A stretch of DNA of 64,000 nt. Source: an uncultured Hyphomonadaceae bacterium. GTDB lineage: Bacteria; Pseudomonadota; Alphaproteobacteria; Caulobacterales; Hyphomonadaceae. The notes beneath the pieces were generated by a model that was given only the letters and a program-made list of their open reading frames with translations, searched no databases and had not been told where the DNA came from. Numbering within the stretch: position 1 is the stretch's first letter; each line of letters starts with the position of its first letter. The stretch covers positions 1-64,000 of the forward strand of contig CALKFG010000002.1 of assembly GCA_938084575.1 (NCBI GenBank), given 5' to 3'. The position numbers and the translations under genes were made by a program. Shown here piece after piece: positions 43,955 to 52,176 of the stretch.

Positions 43955-45358
43955 ATGACCCAAACAGACCTCCCCTTTTGCGCCCAGAAAGCCAGTGATA
44001 TTCTGGCCGCGGCTGCCGCCGGCTCGGATGATGGTGACATCTACGTCCAGAGATCCCGTTCTGAGAGCTTTGTTTTCGATGACGGACGGCTGAAATCCGC
44101 CGCCTTCGACACCGCTCAGGGCTTCGGACTGCGTATCCTCGCCGGAGAGGCTGCCGGCTATGCACACTCCGGAGAACTCAGCCTCGCGGCGATCCAGCGC
44201 GCAGCCGACTCAGCCCGGGCCGCGAATCGCGGGTATACTGGCAGTCTGGACCTGTCGCCTCAGCGAACCAATCGCCAGCTCTATCAGCCGATCGATCCGA
44301 CCGCGTCCGGCGACCTCACCGCGAAGACCACCCTGATGGGCGACATTGATGCCTGGGTCCGGGCCCGCGATCCGCGCGTCGTCCAGGTTTCGGTCTCGCT
44401 CGGCGGGAGCCTGGAAGAGATCGACATTCTGCGCCCGGGCGGTGAAGCCTTCCACGACGTCCGTCCCCTGGTCCGCCTGAACGTCTCGGTGACGCTGGAA
44501 GAGAAGGGCCGACGCGAATCGGCCTCGGCCGGGGCGGGCGGCCGCGCCGATTATGCCGAGTGGATCGCACCCGACCGCTGGCAGGGTCTGGCGGACCGCG
44601 CCCTGCGCAAGGCCGAAGTCAATCTGCGGTCGATTCCCGCGCCCGGCGGCCAGATGGATGTGGTGCTCGGGCCGGGCTGGCCAGCCGTGCTCCTGCACGA
44701 GGCCGTGGGCCATGGCCTCGAGGGCGACTTCAACCGCAAGGGCAGCAGCGTCTATTCCGGACGTGTCGGCGAACAGGTCGCTTCCAGGGGCGTCACGGTG
44801 ATTGACGACGGCACGCTCGATGCCCGCCGCGGATCCCTGTCAATCGACGATGAAGGCACCCCGACCAACCGGACCGTGCTGATCGAGGACGGCATCCTGA
44901 AAGGCTACATGCAGGATCGCCAGAATGCCCGCCTGATGGGGGTTGCGCCGACCGGAAATGGCCGTCGCGAATCCTATGATGCAACGGTCATGCCCCGCAT
45001 GACCAACACAGTGATGCTCGGCGGCAAGGACGATCCGGACGACATCGTCGCCTCGATCAAGCGCGGCATCTGGGCAACCGACTTTGGTGGCGGCCAGGTC
45101 GACATCACCTCCGGCAATTTCGTATTCCAGTGCACCGAGGCCTATCTGGTCGAAGATGGCAAGGTCGTCGCCCCGGTCAAGAATGCGACGCTGATCGGGC
45201 ACGGGCCGACGGCCCTCAGCCAGGTCTCCATGATCGGCAATGATTTCGCCATGGATGACGGTGTCGGGACCTGCGGCAAGGCCGGCCAGTCCGTTCCGGT
45301 CGGGGTCGGCCAGCCCACGCTTAAAATTGGTGGCCTGACCGTGGGCGGTGCCGGCTAA
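43955..45358 (+). CDS. tldD: metalloprotease subunit TldD
   Basis: A 467-residue TldD protein. The zinc motif HExxxH is present as LLHEAVGHGLEGD (His248, Glu249, His253). TldD forms a heterodimeric protease with TldE/PmbA, and a pmbA gene is also in this window at 55-56 kb. In E. coli the pair trims unfolded peptides and processes microcin B17 and CcdA. MTNTVMLGGKDDPDDI and the C-terminal DDGVGTCGKAGQSVPVGVGQPT are conserved family features. It ends 20 bases before the convergent POT transporter gene. Confidence 0.94.
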   Translation: MTQTDLPFCAQKASDILAAAAAGSDDGDIYVQRSRSESFVFDDGRLKSAAFDTAQGFGLRILAGEAAGYAHSGELSLAAIQRAADSARAANRGYTGSLDLSPQRTNRQLYQPIDPTASGDLTAKTTLMGDIDAWVRARDPRVVQVSVSLGGSLEEIDILRPGGEAFHDVRPLVRLNVSVTLEEKGRRESASAGAGGRADYAEWIAPDRWQGLADRALRKAEVNLRSIPAPGGQMDVVLGPGWPAVLLHEAVGHGLEGDFNRKGSSVYSGRVGEQVASRGVTVIDDGTLDARRGSLSIDDEGTPTNRTVLIEDGILKGYMQDRQNARLMGVAPTGNGRRESYDATVMPRMTNTVMLGGKDDPDDIVASIKRGIWATDFGGGQVDITSGNFVFQCTEAYLVEDGKVVAPVKNATLIGHGPTALSQVSMIGNDFAMDDGVGTCGKAGQSVPVGVGQPTLKIGGLTVGGAG

Positions 45359-45378
45359 GCCGACGCCGCCGCGCCCCC

Positions 45379-47205
45379 CTATCCCGTCGTTGCCGTGGTC
45401 TGGTCCGGCTGGCCCGACGCATCGGTCTCCGTCGGATCCCCGTGGGTTTCGATATGCCGGGTCAGCCTTTGCAAATAGGGGCTGAGCACAAGCAGCAATA
45501 CGCCCAGACCGACCGCTGCGGTCCCAAGCTGCAGGTAAACCGCATTATAGGCGGCCAGGCTTTCCGGGGCCGGCGCACCTTCCGGTACCTGGGTCCGGCG
45601 GGCCACCTCGGCCGCGATGACATTGGCAAAGGAACTGGCGAGGAACCAGTAGCCCATCATGAAGCCGACGATCTGCTTGGCCGACATCTTAGTCACGGCC
45701 GAGAGCCCCACCGGAGACAGGAAGATCTCGCCCGTGGTGTGCAGCAGATACATCAGCAGGATGAACACGACCGAGATCCGCAACGCCCCTGACGCATCCG
45801 GGGTCGCGGTCTGGATGCCGAGATTCAGAATGTAAAAGCCTGCCCCAATCTGCACCATCGCGAAGCCAAATTTGACAAAGGAATTGGGTTCCCAGCCCCG
45901 ATTGCCGAGAAATGTCCAGATGGCCGCAACCGCCGGGGCAAAGATAACAATGTAGTACGGATTGGCCGATTGCAGCCAGGTGGCCGGGAACTCGAACCCG
46001 CCAATCTCATTGGTCACATGTGAGCCCGCAAACAGGTTCAGCGATGTCGGCCCCTGATCAAACAATGTCCAGAACAGGACCGAGGAGATCGACAGGATCA
46101 GCAGGCCAATCATCGCGCTCCGGGCTTCCGATTCCAGCTGGGTCAGCATGTACCAGATGATTCCCAGCGTCACGAGACCGAAGACCGGATACATTGCAGC
46201 CGATGTCAGGGCCGCGAATTGCAACAGCACGAACGCCACCGCCGCAAAGCCCAGACCGGACAGATAGACCAGCCACTCCCGATTGAGGCCAAGCAGAACC
46301 GGCGTCTTCAGATCGACACCGGCCGGTGGGTCTGCGCGTCCTTCCAGCCAGCCCTGGCCCCAGATGAAAACCACCAGCCCGGCCAGCATGCCAACCGCCG
46401 CAAGGCCAAAACCGGCCGACCAGCCCAGCTCGGCTGCAGCCCAGCCACACAGGATGCCGGCGAAGAGCGAGCCGAGATTAATGCCCATATAATACAGGGT
46501 GAAGCCACTGTCCCGACGCCGGTCACCCTGCGCGTAGAGGGCGCCGACACAGGTCGAAATGTTCGGCTTGAGAAAGCCAACTCCGGCCACAATCAGCGAC
46601 AGCGCCGCAAACAGGATCAGCTCATGCAGCCGGCTGCGGTTACGGCTGACCGTCCCCTCAAGCGTCACCACCGCCCCCGACGCGTCTTCAAACCGGACGC
46701 TGCGCTGGTCGGATCCCTTTTCGGGCTGGACAAAGGCCGCGACATCGAAGGCCTGCCCGTCGACAAGGATGGTGCGCTGATCGCGGCTCTCACTGTAGGC
46801 CGGTCGTTCCAGCGTGTAGGTGGCGTCCGCGGTCTGCAGTGTTTCGGTCGCTGGCGGTCCGTGGAAGCCCATCAGGCCATGCCCGCAGACCAAAAGGACC
46901 GCGCCAAAGGTCACCGCCTTGCGAAACCCGATATATTTGTCGGCCAGCCACCCGCCGAGCAGCGGTCCGAGATACACCAGCGCGACATAGGCGCCATACA
47001 GTGTCAGCGAAAAGTCGCTTTCATACAGGAAATGCCAGGTCAGGTAGAAGATCAGCAAGGCCCGCATGCCATAATAGGAAAACCGTTCCCACATCTCTGC
47101 GAAGAACAGGATGTAAAGACCGCGCGGCTGTGAGCGCATCTGCCACAGCGCCCATCCAAAAATAATCACAATAGGCGCCATGATGGCGACGAGCATTGAT
47201 GTCAT
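45379..47205 (-). CDS. POT/PTR2-family proton-dependent peptide transporter
   Basis: A 608-residue major-facilitator protein that imports di- and tripeptides with protons. EMWERFSYYGMRALLIFYL is the PTR signature, and GPLLGGWLADKYIGFRKAV the loop after the second helix. About 80 soluble residues (roughly 110-190, containing QRTILVDGQAFDVAAFVQP) are inserted between early helices, larger than in E. coli DtpA. FLSPVGLSAVTKMSAKQ matches the PTR2 C-terminal half. GGGAG lies 8 bases before the ATG at 47205. It lies 110 bases downstream of gshA on the same strand. Confidence 0.9.
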   Translation of the reverse strand: MTSMLVAIMAPIVIIFGWALWQMRSQPRGLYILFFAEMWERFSYYGMRALLIFYLTWHFLYESDFSLTLYGAYVALVYLGPLLGGWLADKYIGFRKAVTFGAVLLVCGHGLMGFHGPPATETLQTADATYTLERPAYSESRDQRTILVDGQAFDVAAFVQPEKGSDQRSVRFEDASGAVVTLEGTVSRNRSRLHELILFAALSLIVAGVGFLKPNISTCVGALYAQGDRRRDSGFTLYYMGINLGSLFAGILCGWAAAELGWSAGFGLAAVGMLAGLVVFIWGQGWLEGRADPPAGVDLKTPVLLGLNREWLVYLSGLGFAAVAFVLLQFAALTSAAMYPVFGLVTLGIIWYMLTQLESEARSAMIGLLILSISSVLFWTLFDQGPTSLNLFAGSHVTNEIGGFEFPATWLQSANPYYIVIFAPAVAAIWTFLGNRGWEPNSFVKFGFAMVQIGAGFYILNLGIQTATPDASGALRISVVFILLMYLLHTTGEIFLSPVGLSAVTKMSAKQIVGFMMGYWFLASSFANVIAAEVARRTQVPEGAPAPESLAAYNAVYLQLGTAAVGLGVLLLVLSPYLQRLTRHIETHGDPTETDASGQPDQTTATTG

Positions 47206-47315
47206 GAAACCACTCCCCCGGCTTTCCACCTTTTCAGGCCTGCGCCTTTCTTGACCACCCCATGTCGAAAGTCAAAAGCAGACATCAAGGCGGCGCGGCG
47301 GGCTGCCGCCTGTTG

Positions 47316-48695
47316 CTAGTAGGCGCACTCCTCGAACACCGGCCGCACATCGCGTCCCCAGGCCCCGTGATACCGGGACAGGAGCCGTTCCGCCGGCGTC
47401 TGCCCGGACCGGGCAATGTCCTCGAGCTGGCTCAGAAAGCCGGTTTCGTCATCGCCCGATACGGACCGCCGGTCCCGCGCCCGCAGACCTGCGCGCGACA
47501 GGTCCACGACCTCGATCGCCAGGTCCTGCAGCAAGCGCCCGTCGGGAAGCGGCGCCCGCAGGCCCAGCACGCGGACCGCCTGGCGCAGCGATTCGCGCTG
47601 CTCTGCCGTCCAGTCCCGCACCAACAGCCAGGCGGAATCCAGCGCCGCCTCATCGTAAAGAAGACCGGTCCAGAAAGCCGAGAAGGCACAGATCGAGTCC
47701 CAGGGGCCGGAATCAGAGCCGCGCATTTCAAGGAACCGCTTCAGGCGAACTTCCGGAAATATGGTCGACAAGTGATCTTCAAAGTCTGCAAGCGCCGGGC
47801 GGTCGCCCGGCAGAATGGCCAGATTTCCGTCAAGAAAATCCCGAAAACTGAGCCCCGAGGCATCCAGGTATCGCCCACCCCTGCGTACGAAATACATCGG
47901 CACATCAAGCGCGTAATCGACGTAATGTTCAAATCCGAAGCCCTCCTCAAAGACGAAGGGCAACATGCCGGTCCTGTCGGGATCCGTATCGGTCCAGATG
48001 TGCGACCGGTAACTCAAAAAGCCATTCGGGCGCCCCTCGAGAAAGGGTGAATTGGCAAACAGGGCGGTGCCCAGGGGCTGCAGGGCCAGCGAGACGCGGA
48101 ATTTTTTGACCATGTCCGCTTCGCTGCCATAGTCGAGATTGGCCTGCACCGTGCAGGTCCGGAACATCATTTCGCGCCCGAGGCGACCGACCTTGTCCAT
48201 GTAGGCGCGCATGATCTTGTATCGGCCCTTGGGCATGATCGGGGTGTCATCCATGCTCCAGAGCGGGCTCGCTCCGAGACCAAGAAACCTTACGCCCAGG
48301 GGCTCTGCGATTGTGCGAACCTCGTCGAGATGGGCACCGACCTCATTACAGGTCTGATGGATATGTTCCAGCGGGGCCCCGGACAGTTCAAACTGGCCAC
48401 CCGGCTCGAGGCTGACACTGGCCCCGTTTTTCTTGAGGCCGATCAGGACACCCGCTTCAATGATCGGCTCCCAGCCGAACTGGTCGCGTAACCCCTCCAG
48501 CATGACCCGCACCGAGGCCGGCCCGTCATAAGGCAAGGGACGCAGGCCCTCGACCAGGAAGCCAAACTTCTCATGTTCGGTCCCAATCCGCCAGTCGGTC
48601 CGGGGCTTGGCGCCCTGTTCAAACCAGCCGACCAGCTCGCTGCGATTCTCGATACGAGGAGAGGATTCATCAATGTCGGTGGTGGGAGTTGTCAC
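47316..48695 (-). CDS. gshA: glutamate-cysteine ligase, class II (plant/alphaproteobacterial type)
   Basis: A 459-residue ligase that joins glutamate and cysteine with ATP, the first step of glutathione synthesis. It belongs to the GCS2 group: RIGTEHEKFGF, SLEPGGQFELSGAPLEHIH and the downstream TCTVQANLDYGSE are hallmarks. A GTG start at 48695 lies 5 bases after the rsmE stop with AGAGGA upstream, so the genes form one unit. The C-terminal half contains WTDTDPDRTGMLPFVFE, as in plant enzymes. Confidence 0.93.
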   Translation of the reverse strand: MTTPTTDIDESSPRIENRSELVGWFEQGAKPRTDWRIGTEHEKFGFLVEGLRPLPYDGPASVRVMLEGLRDQFGWEPIIEAGVLIGLKKNGASVSLEPGGQFELSGAPLEHIHQTCNEVGAHLDEVRTIAEPLGVRFLGLGASPLWSMDDTPIMPKGRYKIMRAYMDKVGRLGREMMFRTCTVQANLDYGSEADMVKKFRVSLALQPLGTALFANSPFLEGRPNGFLSYRSHIWTDTDPDRTGMLPFVFEEGFGFEHYVDYALDVPMYFVRRGGRYLDASGLSFRDFLDGNLAILPGDRPALADFEDHLSTIFPEVRLKRFLEMRGSDSGPWDSICAFSAFWTGLLYDEAALDSAWLLVRDWTAEQRESLRQAVRVLGLRAPLPDGRLLQDLAIEVVDLSRAGLRARDRRSVSGDDETGFLSQLEDIARSGQTPAERLLSRYHGAWGRDVRPVFEECAY

Positions 48696-48700
48696 GCCAG

Positions 48701-49468
48701 CTATCCTCTGCCTGCCTCTGGGTCTTCGGGCACATAAGGTGCATTGCCCCAATCGCCAAGCTCGGACTGCCACAGGGCCAGCGCGGCAACGGCGGCTGTC
48801 TCTGCCCGCAGAATACGTGGACCAAGACTGACAGGCCGGACACCGGCACAGGCGCGCAGCTGTGCCCGCTCAAGATCGGAAAACCCGCCCTCTGGACCAA
48901 TCAGAAGCCCGGCCGGGCCTGCGCCGGATGCCGCCAGCTCGACCTGCATTGGCGGGGCGGCTCCGGCCTCGTCACAATAGAAAAGAGGGCGGTCGCCGGG
49001 CCAGTCTGCCAGCAGGCCGGACAGGGGCTGGATCCGCTCCAGTCTTGGCAGGTCCAGCCGTTCGGTCTGTTCGGCCGCCTCTGTCACCAGCGCCTGCAGG
49101 CGTTCCAGCTTGACCCGGTGGGTCTGGGTATAGGCGGTGACAACAGGTCTCAGGCAGGTCGCACCCATCTCGGTTGCCTTCTCGACGAGGAAGTCGGTCC
49201 GCGTTTTCTTGAGCGGCGCAAAGACCAGCGTCAGCTCCGGCGGCGAGGTCTGCAGCCGGGAGCAGGTCTCCACCACACCATAGGCCCGCCGCCCCTGAAC
49301 CTCGAGCCGGGCCCGCCATTCGCCATCCCGGCCGTTGAACAGACGCACCGGGTCGCCCGGCCCCAAACGCATCACCCGCAGCAGGTAATTCGTCGGACCA
49401 GGCTGAAATTCCAGATGCGTATGCTCGGCGAGATCGTCGTCAACATAAAGTCTCGGGGCAGTGGCCAA
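48701..49468 (-). CDS. rsmE: 16S rRNA m3U1498 methyltransferase
   Basis: A 255-residue SPOUT-fold methyltransferase acting on U1498 of 16S rRNA with S-adenosylmethionine. An N-terminal PUA-like domain (NYLLRVMRLGPGDPVRLFNG) is followed by the knotted domain with VEKATEMGATCLRPV, LIGPEGGFSDLERAQL and SLGPRILRAETAAVAAL. The only reasonable start is TTG at 49468, with AGGGAG seven bases upstream. It is divergent from ubiA (74 bases between starts) and cotranscribed with gshA. Confidence 0.94.
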   Translation of the reverse strand: MATAPRLYVDDDLAEHTHLEFQPGPTNYLLRVMRLGPGDPVRLFNGRDGEWRARLEVQGRRAYGVVETCSRLQTSPPELTLVFAPLKKTRTDFLVEKATEMGATCLRPVVTAYTQTHRVKLERLQALVTEAAEQTERLDLPRLERIQPLSGLLADWPGDRPLFYCDEAGAAPPMQVELAASGAGPAGLLIGPEGGFSDLERAQLRACAGVRPVSLGPRILRAETAAVAALALWQSELGDWGNAPYVPEDPEAGRG

Positions 49469-49542
49469 ATCCGGCTCCCTTGCAGAAATTTTCCATTTTT
49501 TCGCTTATAGGCGGACCTCAGCTTTCCGGCTATACAGTCCGG

Positions 49543-50499
49543 ATGACCGAGATCACACCCCTCCCCCCGGCGCCCGATGCGACCCAGTCTGACAGGCCTG
49601 CCGACATGGCCCTGCCCAGCCTGATTGCCCGCTTGCCGGATTGGGCACAACCCTATGCCCTTCTGGCCCGCTGGGACCGGCCGGTGGGGATATGGCTGCT
49701 CTTCCTGCCCTGCCTGATCGGGCTGGCCCAAATGCGGCTGCTGTCCGGCTTTGCCTGGCCGGATCTGCTGTTTGCCGGCCTGTTCCTGATTGGCGCCATT
49801 GCCATGCGGGGGGCCGGATGCACATGGAACGACATTCAGGACCGGGACATTGATGCCGAGGTTGAGCGGACACGCGGACGCCCCCTGCCCTCCGGCCTCG
49901 TCAGCCTCAACCAGGCTTATGGCTTTCTCGCCGGCCAGGTGGCGGTGGGGTTCCTGGTCTGGCTGACGCTGCCTGGAATTGCCAAAATTGTCGCCGTGTT
50001 CGCGCTGCCTCTGGTGGCTGCCTATCCCTATATGAAGCGAATCACCTGGTGGCCGCAGGCCTGGCTGGGATTCACCTTTAACTGGGGCGCCCTGATTGCA
50101 GGAACAGCCGTCTATGGCAGCCTGACCGGTGCCAATATCCTGCTTTATCTCGGCCTGGCGGCATGGACCGTGGCGTATGATACGATCTACGCCCTGCAGG
50201 ATGCCGAGGATGATGCCATGATCGGCGTGCGGTCGACCGCCAGACTGTTCGGAGACAAGGTCCTGACGGGTGTGTTCAGTTTTCACCTGATTGCCACGGT
50301 GCTGATCGCCGCAGGCATTTCCTTTGCCGGGGGCGGACGCCTCGGCGCGGTGACGAGCTTGCTGTTCCTCGGACATGGCCTGTACCAGATTGTCCAGTTA
50401 CGCCCCGACCCGACCCGTCTGGCCCTTGGCGTCTTCAAGCAGAATGTCTGGTCAGGCCTGATTCTGGTTGTGGGCCTCGCCCTTGCCGCTTTGGTCTGA
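49543..50499 (+). CDS. ubiA: 4-hydroxybenzoate polyprenyltransferase
   Basis: A 318-residue membrane prenyltransferase of ubiquinone synthesis. The first Asp-rich motif is NDIQDRDIDAEVERTRGRPL and the second is YDTIYALQDAEDD, both required for Mg-diphosphate binding. WDRPVGIWLLFLPCLIG begins the membrane part. The ATG at 49543 was taken since the preceding in-frame stretch is unlike the family. It faces rsmE across a short shared promoter region. Confidence 0.94.
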   Translation: MTEITPLPPAPDATQSDRPADMALPSLIARLPDWAQPYALLARWDRPVGIWLLFLPCLIGLAQMRLLSGFAWPDLLFAGLFLIGAIAMRGAGCTWNDIQDRDIDAEVERTRGRPLPSGLVSLNQAYGFLAGQVAVGFLVWLTLPGIAKIVAVFALPLVAAYPYMKRITWWPQAWLGFTFNWGALIAGTAVYGSLTGANILLYLGLAAWTVAYDTIYALQDAEDDAMIGVRSTARLFGDKVLTGVFSFHLIATVLIAAGISFAGGGRLGAVTSLLFLGHGLYQIVQLRPDPTRLALGVFKQNVWSGLILVVGLALAALV

Positions 50500-50542
50500 C
50501 AGGCCTTGTGTGCCCTAGGGACAGGGGGTCTACGGAGATGAA

Positions 50543-51502
50543 ATGGCTGCTTCGAAACGAGTGAAACCCGGTGATTTTTTCACACCCGCCGAATGGCGCC
50601 ATCTCAGCCGGCGGTCTGATCTTCTCGGCGTGGGCGCGGTTGTTCACGCCTGGGGCGTGATCGGTGTCGCCATGGCCCTGGCGGTCTGGCAACCCTGGCT
50701 CATACTGGTTGCCATACCGGTGATCGGCACACGCCAGCTTGGCCTCGCCATCCTGATGCACGAGGCAGCGCATGGCGGACTGAGCCGGCGGGGCTGGCTG
50801 AATGATGGTCTTGGGCGCTGGATTGTCGGAGCGCCGGTCGGGGCCGATCTCAAATCTTATCGTCCCTATCACCTGCAGCATCATAAATATGCCCAGCAGG
50901 CAGAAGACCCCGATCTCAATCTGTCGGCTCCGTTCCCGATCACGCCGCGATCCCTGAGACGAAAAATCCTCCGGGACCTGACTGGACAGACCTTTTACAA
51001 GCAGCGTCGAAACCAGATCGCGAATGCGCTTGGCTTCGGCATTCGGCCGGGCCAGGGCACGCAGAACCGGATGACCGCCGCCCGGGATGCGGTGGTGCCC
51101 TTCCTCGCGGCAAATCTTGTGCTTCTGGCGGGCCTGAGCCTTGCCGGCGTCTGGTGGGCCTATTTCGTGCTCTGGCTTTTGCCCATGGCGAGCTGGAACC
51201 AGCTCGTAACCCGGCTGCGCAATATCGCCGAACATGCCGTTCTGACGGATCAGGATGACCCGCTCAAACAGGCCCGGACAACCCGCGCCAGCTGGCTCGA
51301 ACGGGTGTTCATCGCGCCGTATAATGTCAACTATCACTGCGAACATCACATGTTCATGCACCTGCCCTTCTACCGGCTGGCCGAGGCCCACCGCCTGCTC
51401 GAAGGTCGCGGCGCCACCGCCCGCATGGAAATCGGGGACGGCTATATCAGCGTTCTGAAAGCGGCCGCCAGCCGGCCTGTCGCAGCCGGTTCATTGTCAT
51501 GA
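50543..51502 (+). CDS. membrane fatty acid desaturase
   Basis: A 319-residue integral membrane desaturase. The three His boxes are HEAAHGG (HxxxH), HLQHHKYA (HxxHH) and NYHCEHHMFMH (HxxHH), binding the di-iron centre. Hydrophobic stretches lie around residues 28-68 and 185-215. It probably introduces a double bond into membrane acyl chains or a carotenoid/sphingolipid-like substrate; the sequence does not decide. GGAG lies upstream of the ATG. It overlaps the DsbA-like gene by 4 bases, so the two are translationally coupled; it lies 43 bases after ubiA. Confidence 0.88.
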   Translation: MAASKRVKPGDFFTPAEWRHLSRRSDLLGVGAVVHAWGVIGVAMALAVWQPWLILVAIPVIGTRQLGLAILMHEAAHGGLSRRGWLNDGLGRWIVGAPVGADLKSYRPYHLQHHKYAQQAEDPDLNLSAPFPITPRSLRRKILRDLTGQTFYKQRRNQIANALGFGIRPGQGTQNRMTAARDAVVPFLAANLVLLAGLSLAGVWWAYFVLWLLPMASWNQLVTRLRNIAEHAVLTDQDDPLKQARTTRASWLERVFIAPYNVNYHCEHHMFMHLPFYRLAEAHRLLEGRGATARMEIGDGYISVLKAAASRPVAAGSLS

Positions 51503-52176
51503 CCCAGCTGACCCTCGAAATGGTCTCGGATCTGGTCTGCCCCTGGTGCTGGCTGGGGCTCAGGCGGCTGCAGGCCGCGACCCGGCTGACACCTGACATC
51601 GAGGTGGATCTCCTGTTCCGTCCGTTTGAGCTGGATCCGGCCATTCCCGCCGGGGGCGTCGATTATAAAACCTATATGCGCGATAAATTCGGCAGCGATG
51701 ACACGCGGCAGCGCTCACACAGCATGCGCGACACGCTGGTCCAGCTGGGCGACGCGGCCGGCATCCCGTTCCGTTTCGAGAAGATCACCCGCCGCCCCAG
51801 CAGTCTCAGTGCCCACCGCCTGGTCCGCTGGGCCCAGGGGCAGCAGCGTGGCCTCGCCGCCAAGGAGGCCCTGTTCGAAGCCTTTTTCGCAAACGGTCAG
51901 GATATTGGTGACCATGAGGTGCTTGTCTCTGTTGCCGGCCGCATTGGCCTCGACACCAACATCGTCTCGGACCTGCTGGTCTCTGATGCCGACACCCGCG
52001 CGACGCGCGAGGAGGCCGCTTCCTTTCATCAAATGGGTATTTCGGGCGTGCCAACTTTCATCGCCCACCGCCAAATGGCTGTGCAGGGGGCCGAAGCGCC
52101 AGAGAAACTCGCCCGGTTCCTGACCACCGCTGCCGCCCAGCTGCCGACCGAACGTCCGGCGGGCGGGCCTAGCTGA
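51499..52176 (+). CDS. DsbA-family oxidoreductase (FrnE-like)
   Basis: A 225-residue thioredoxin-fold protein of the DsbA/2-hydroxychromene-2-carboxylate isomerase group. CPWC lies near the N-terminus in SDLVCPWCWLGLRR, and GISGVPTFIAHRQMAVQGA holds the cis-Pro loop. There is no signal peptide, so it is cytoplasmic, which matches FrnE-like proteins involved in redox stress. It starts inside the desaturase stop codon (ATGA). Its 3' end overlaps the convergent ABC transporter gene by 8 bases. Confidence 0.87.
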   Translation: MTQLTLEMVSDLVCPWCWLGLRRLQAATRLTPDIEVDLLFRPFELDPAIPAGGVDYKTYMRDKFGSDDTRQRSHSMRDTLVQLGDAAGIPFRFEKITRRPSSLSAHRLVRWAQGQQRGLAAKEALFEAFFANGQDIGDHEVLVSVAGRIGLDTNIVSDLLVSDADTRATREEAASFHQMGISGVPTFIAHRQMAVQGAEAPEKLARFLTTAAAQLPTERPAGGPS

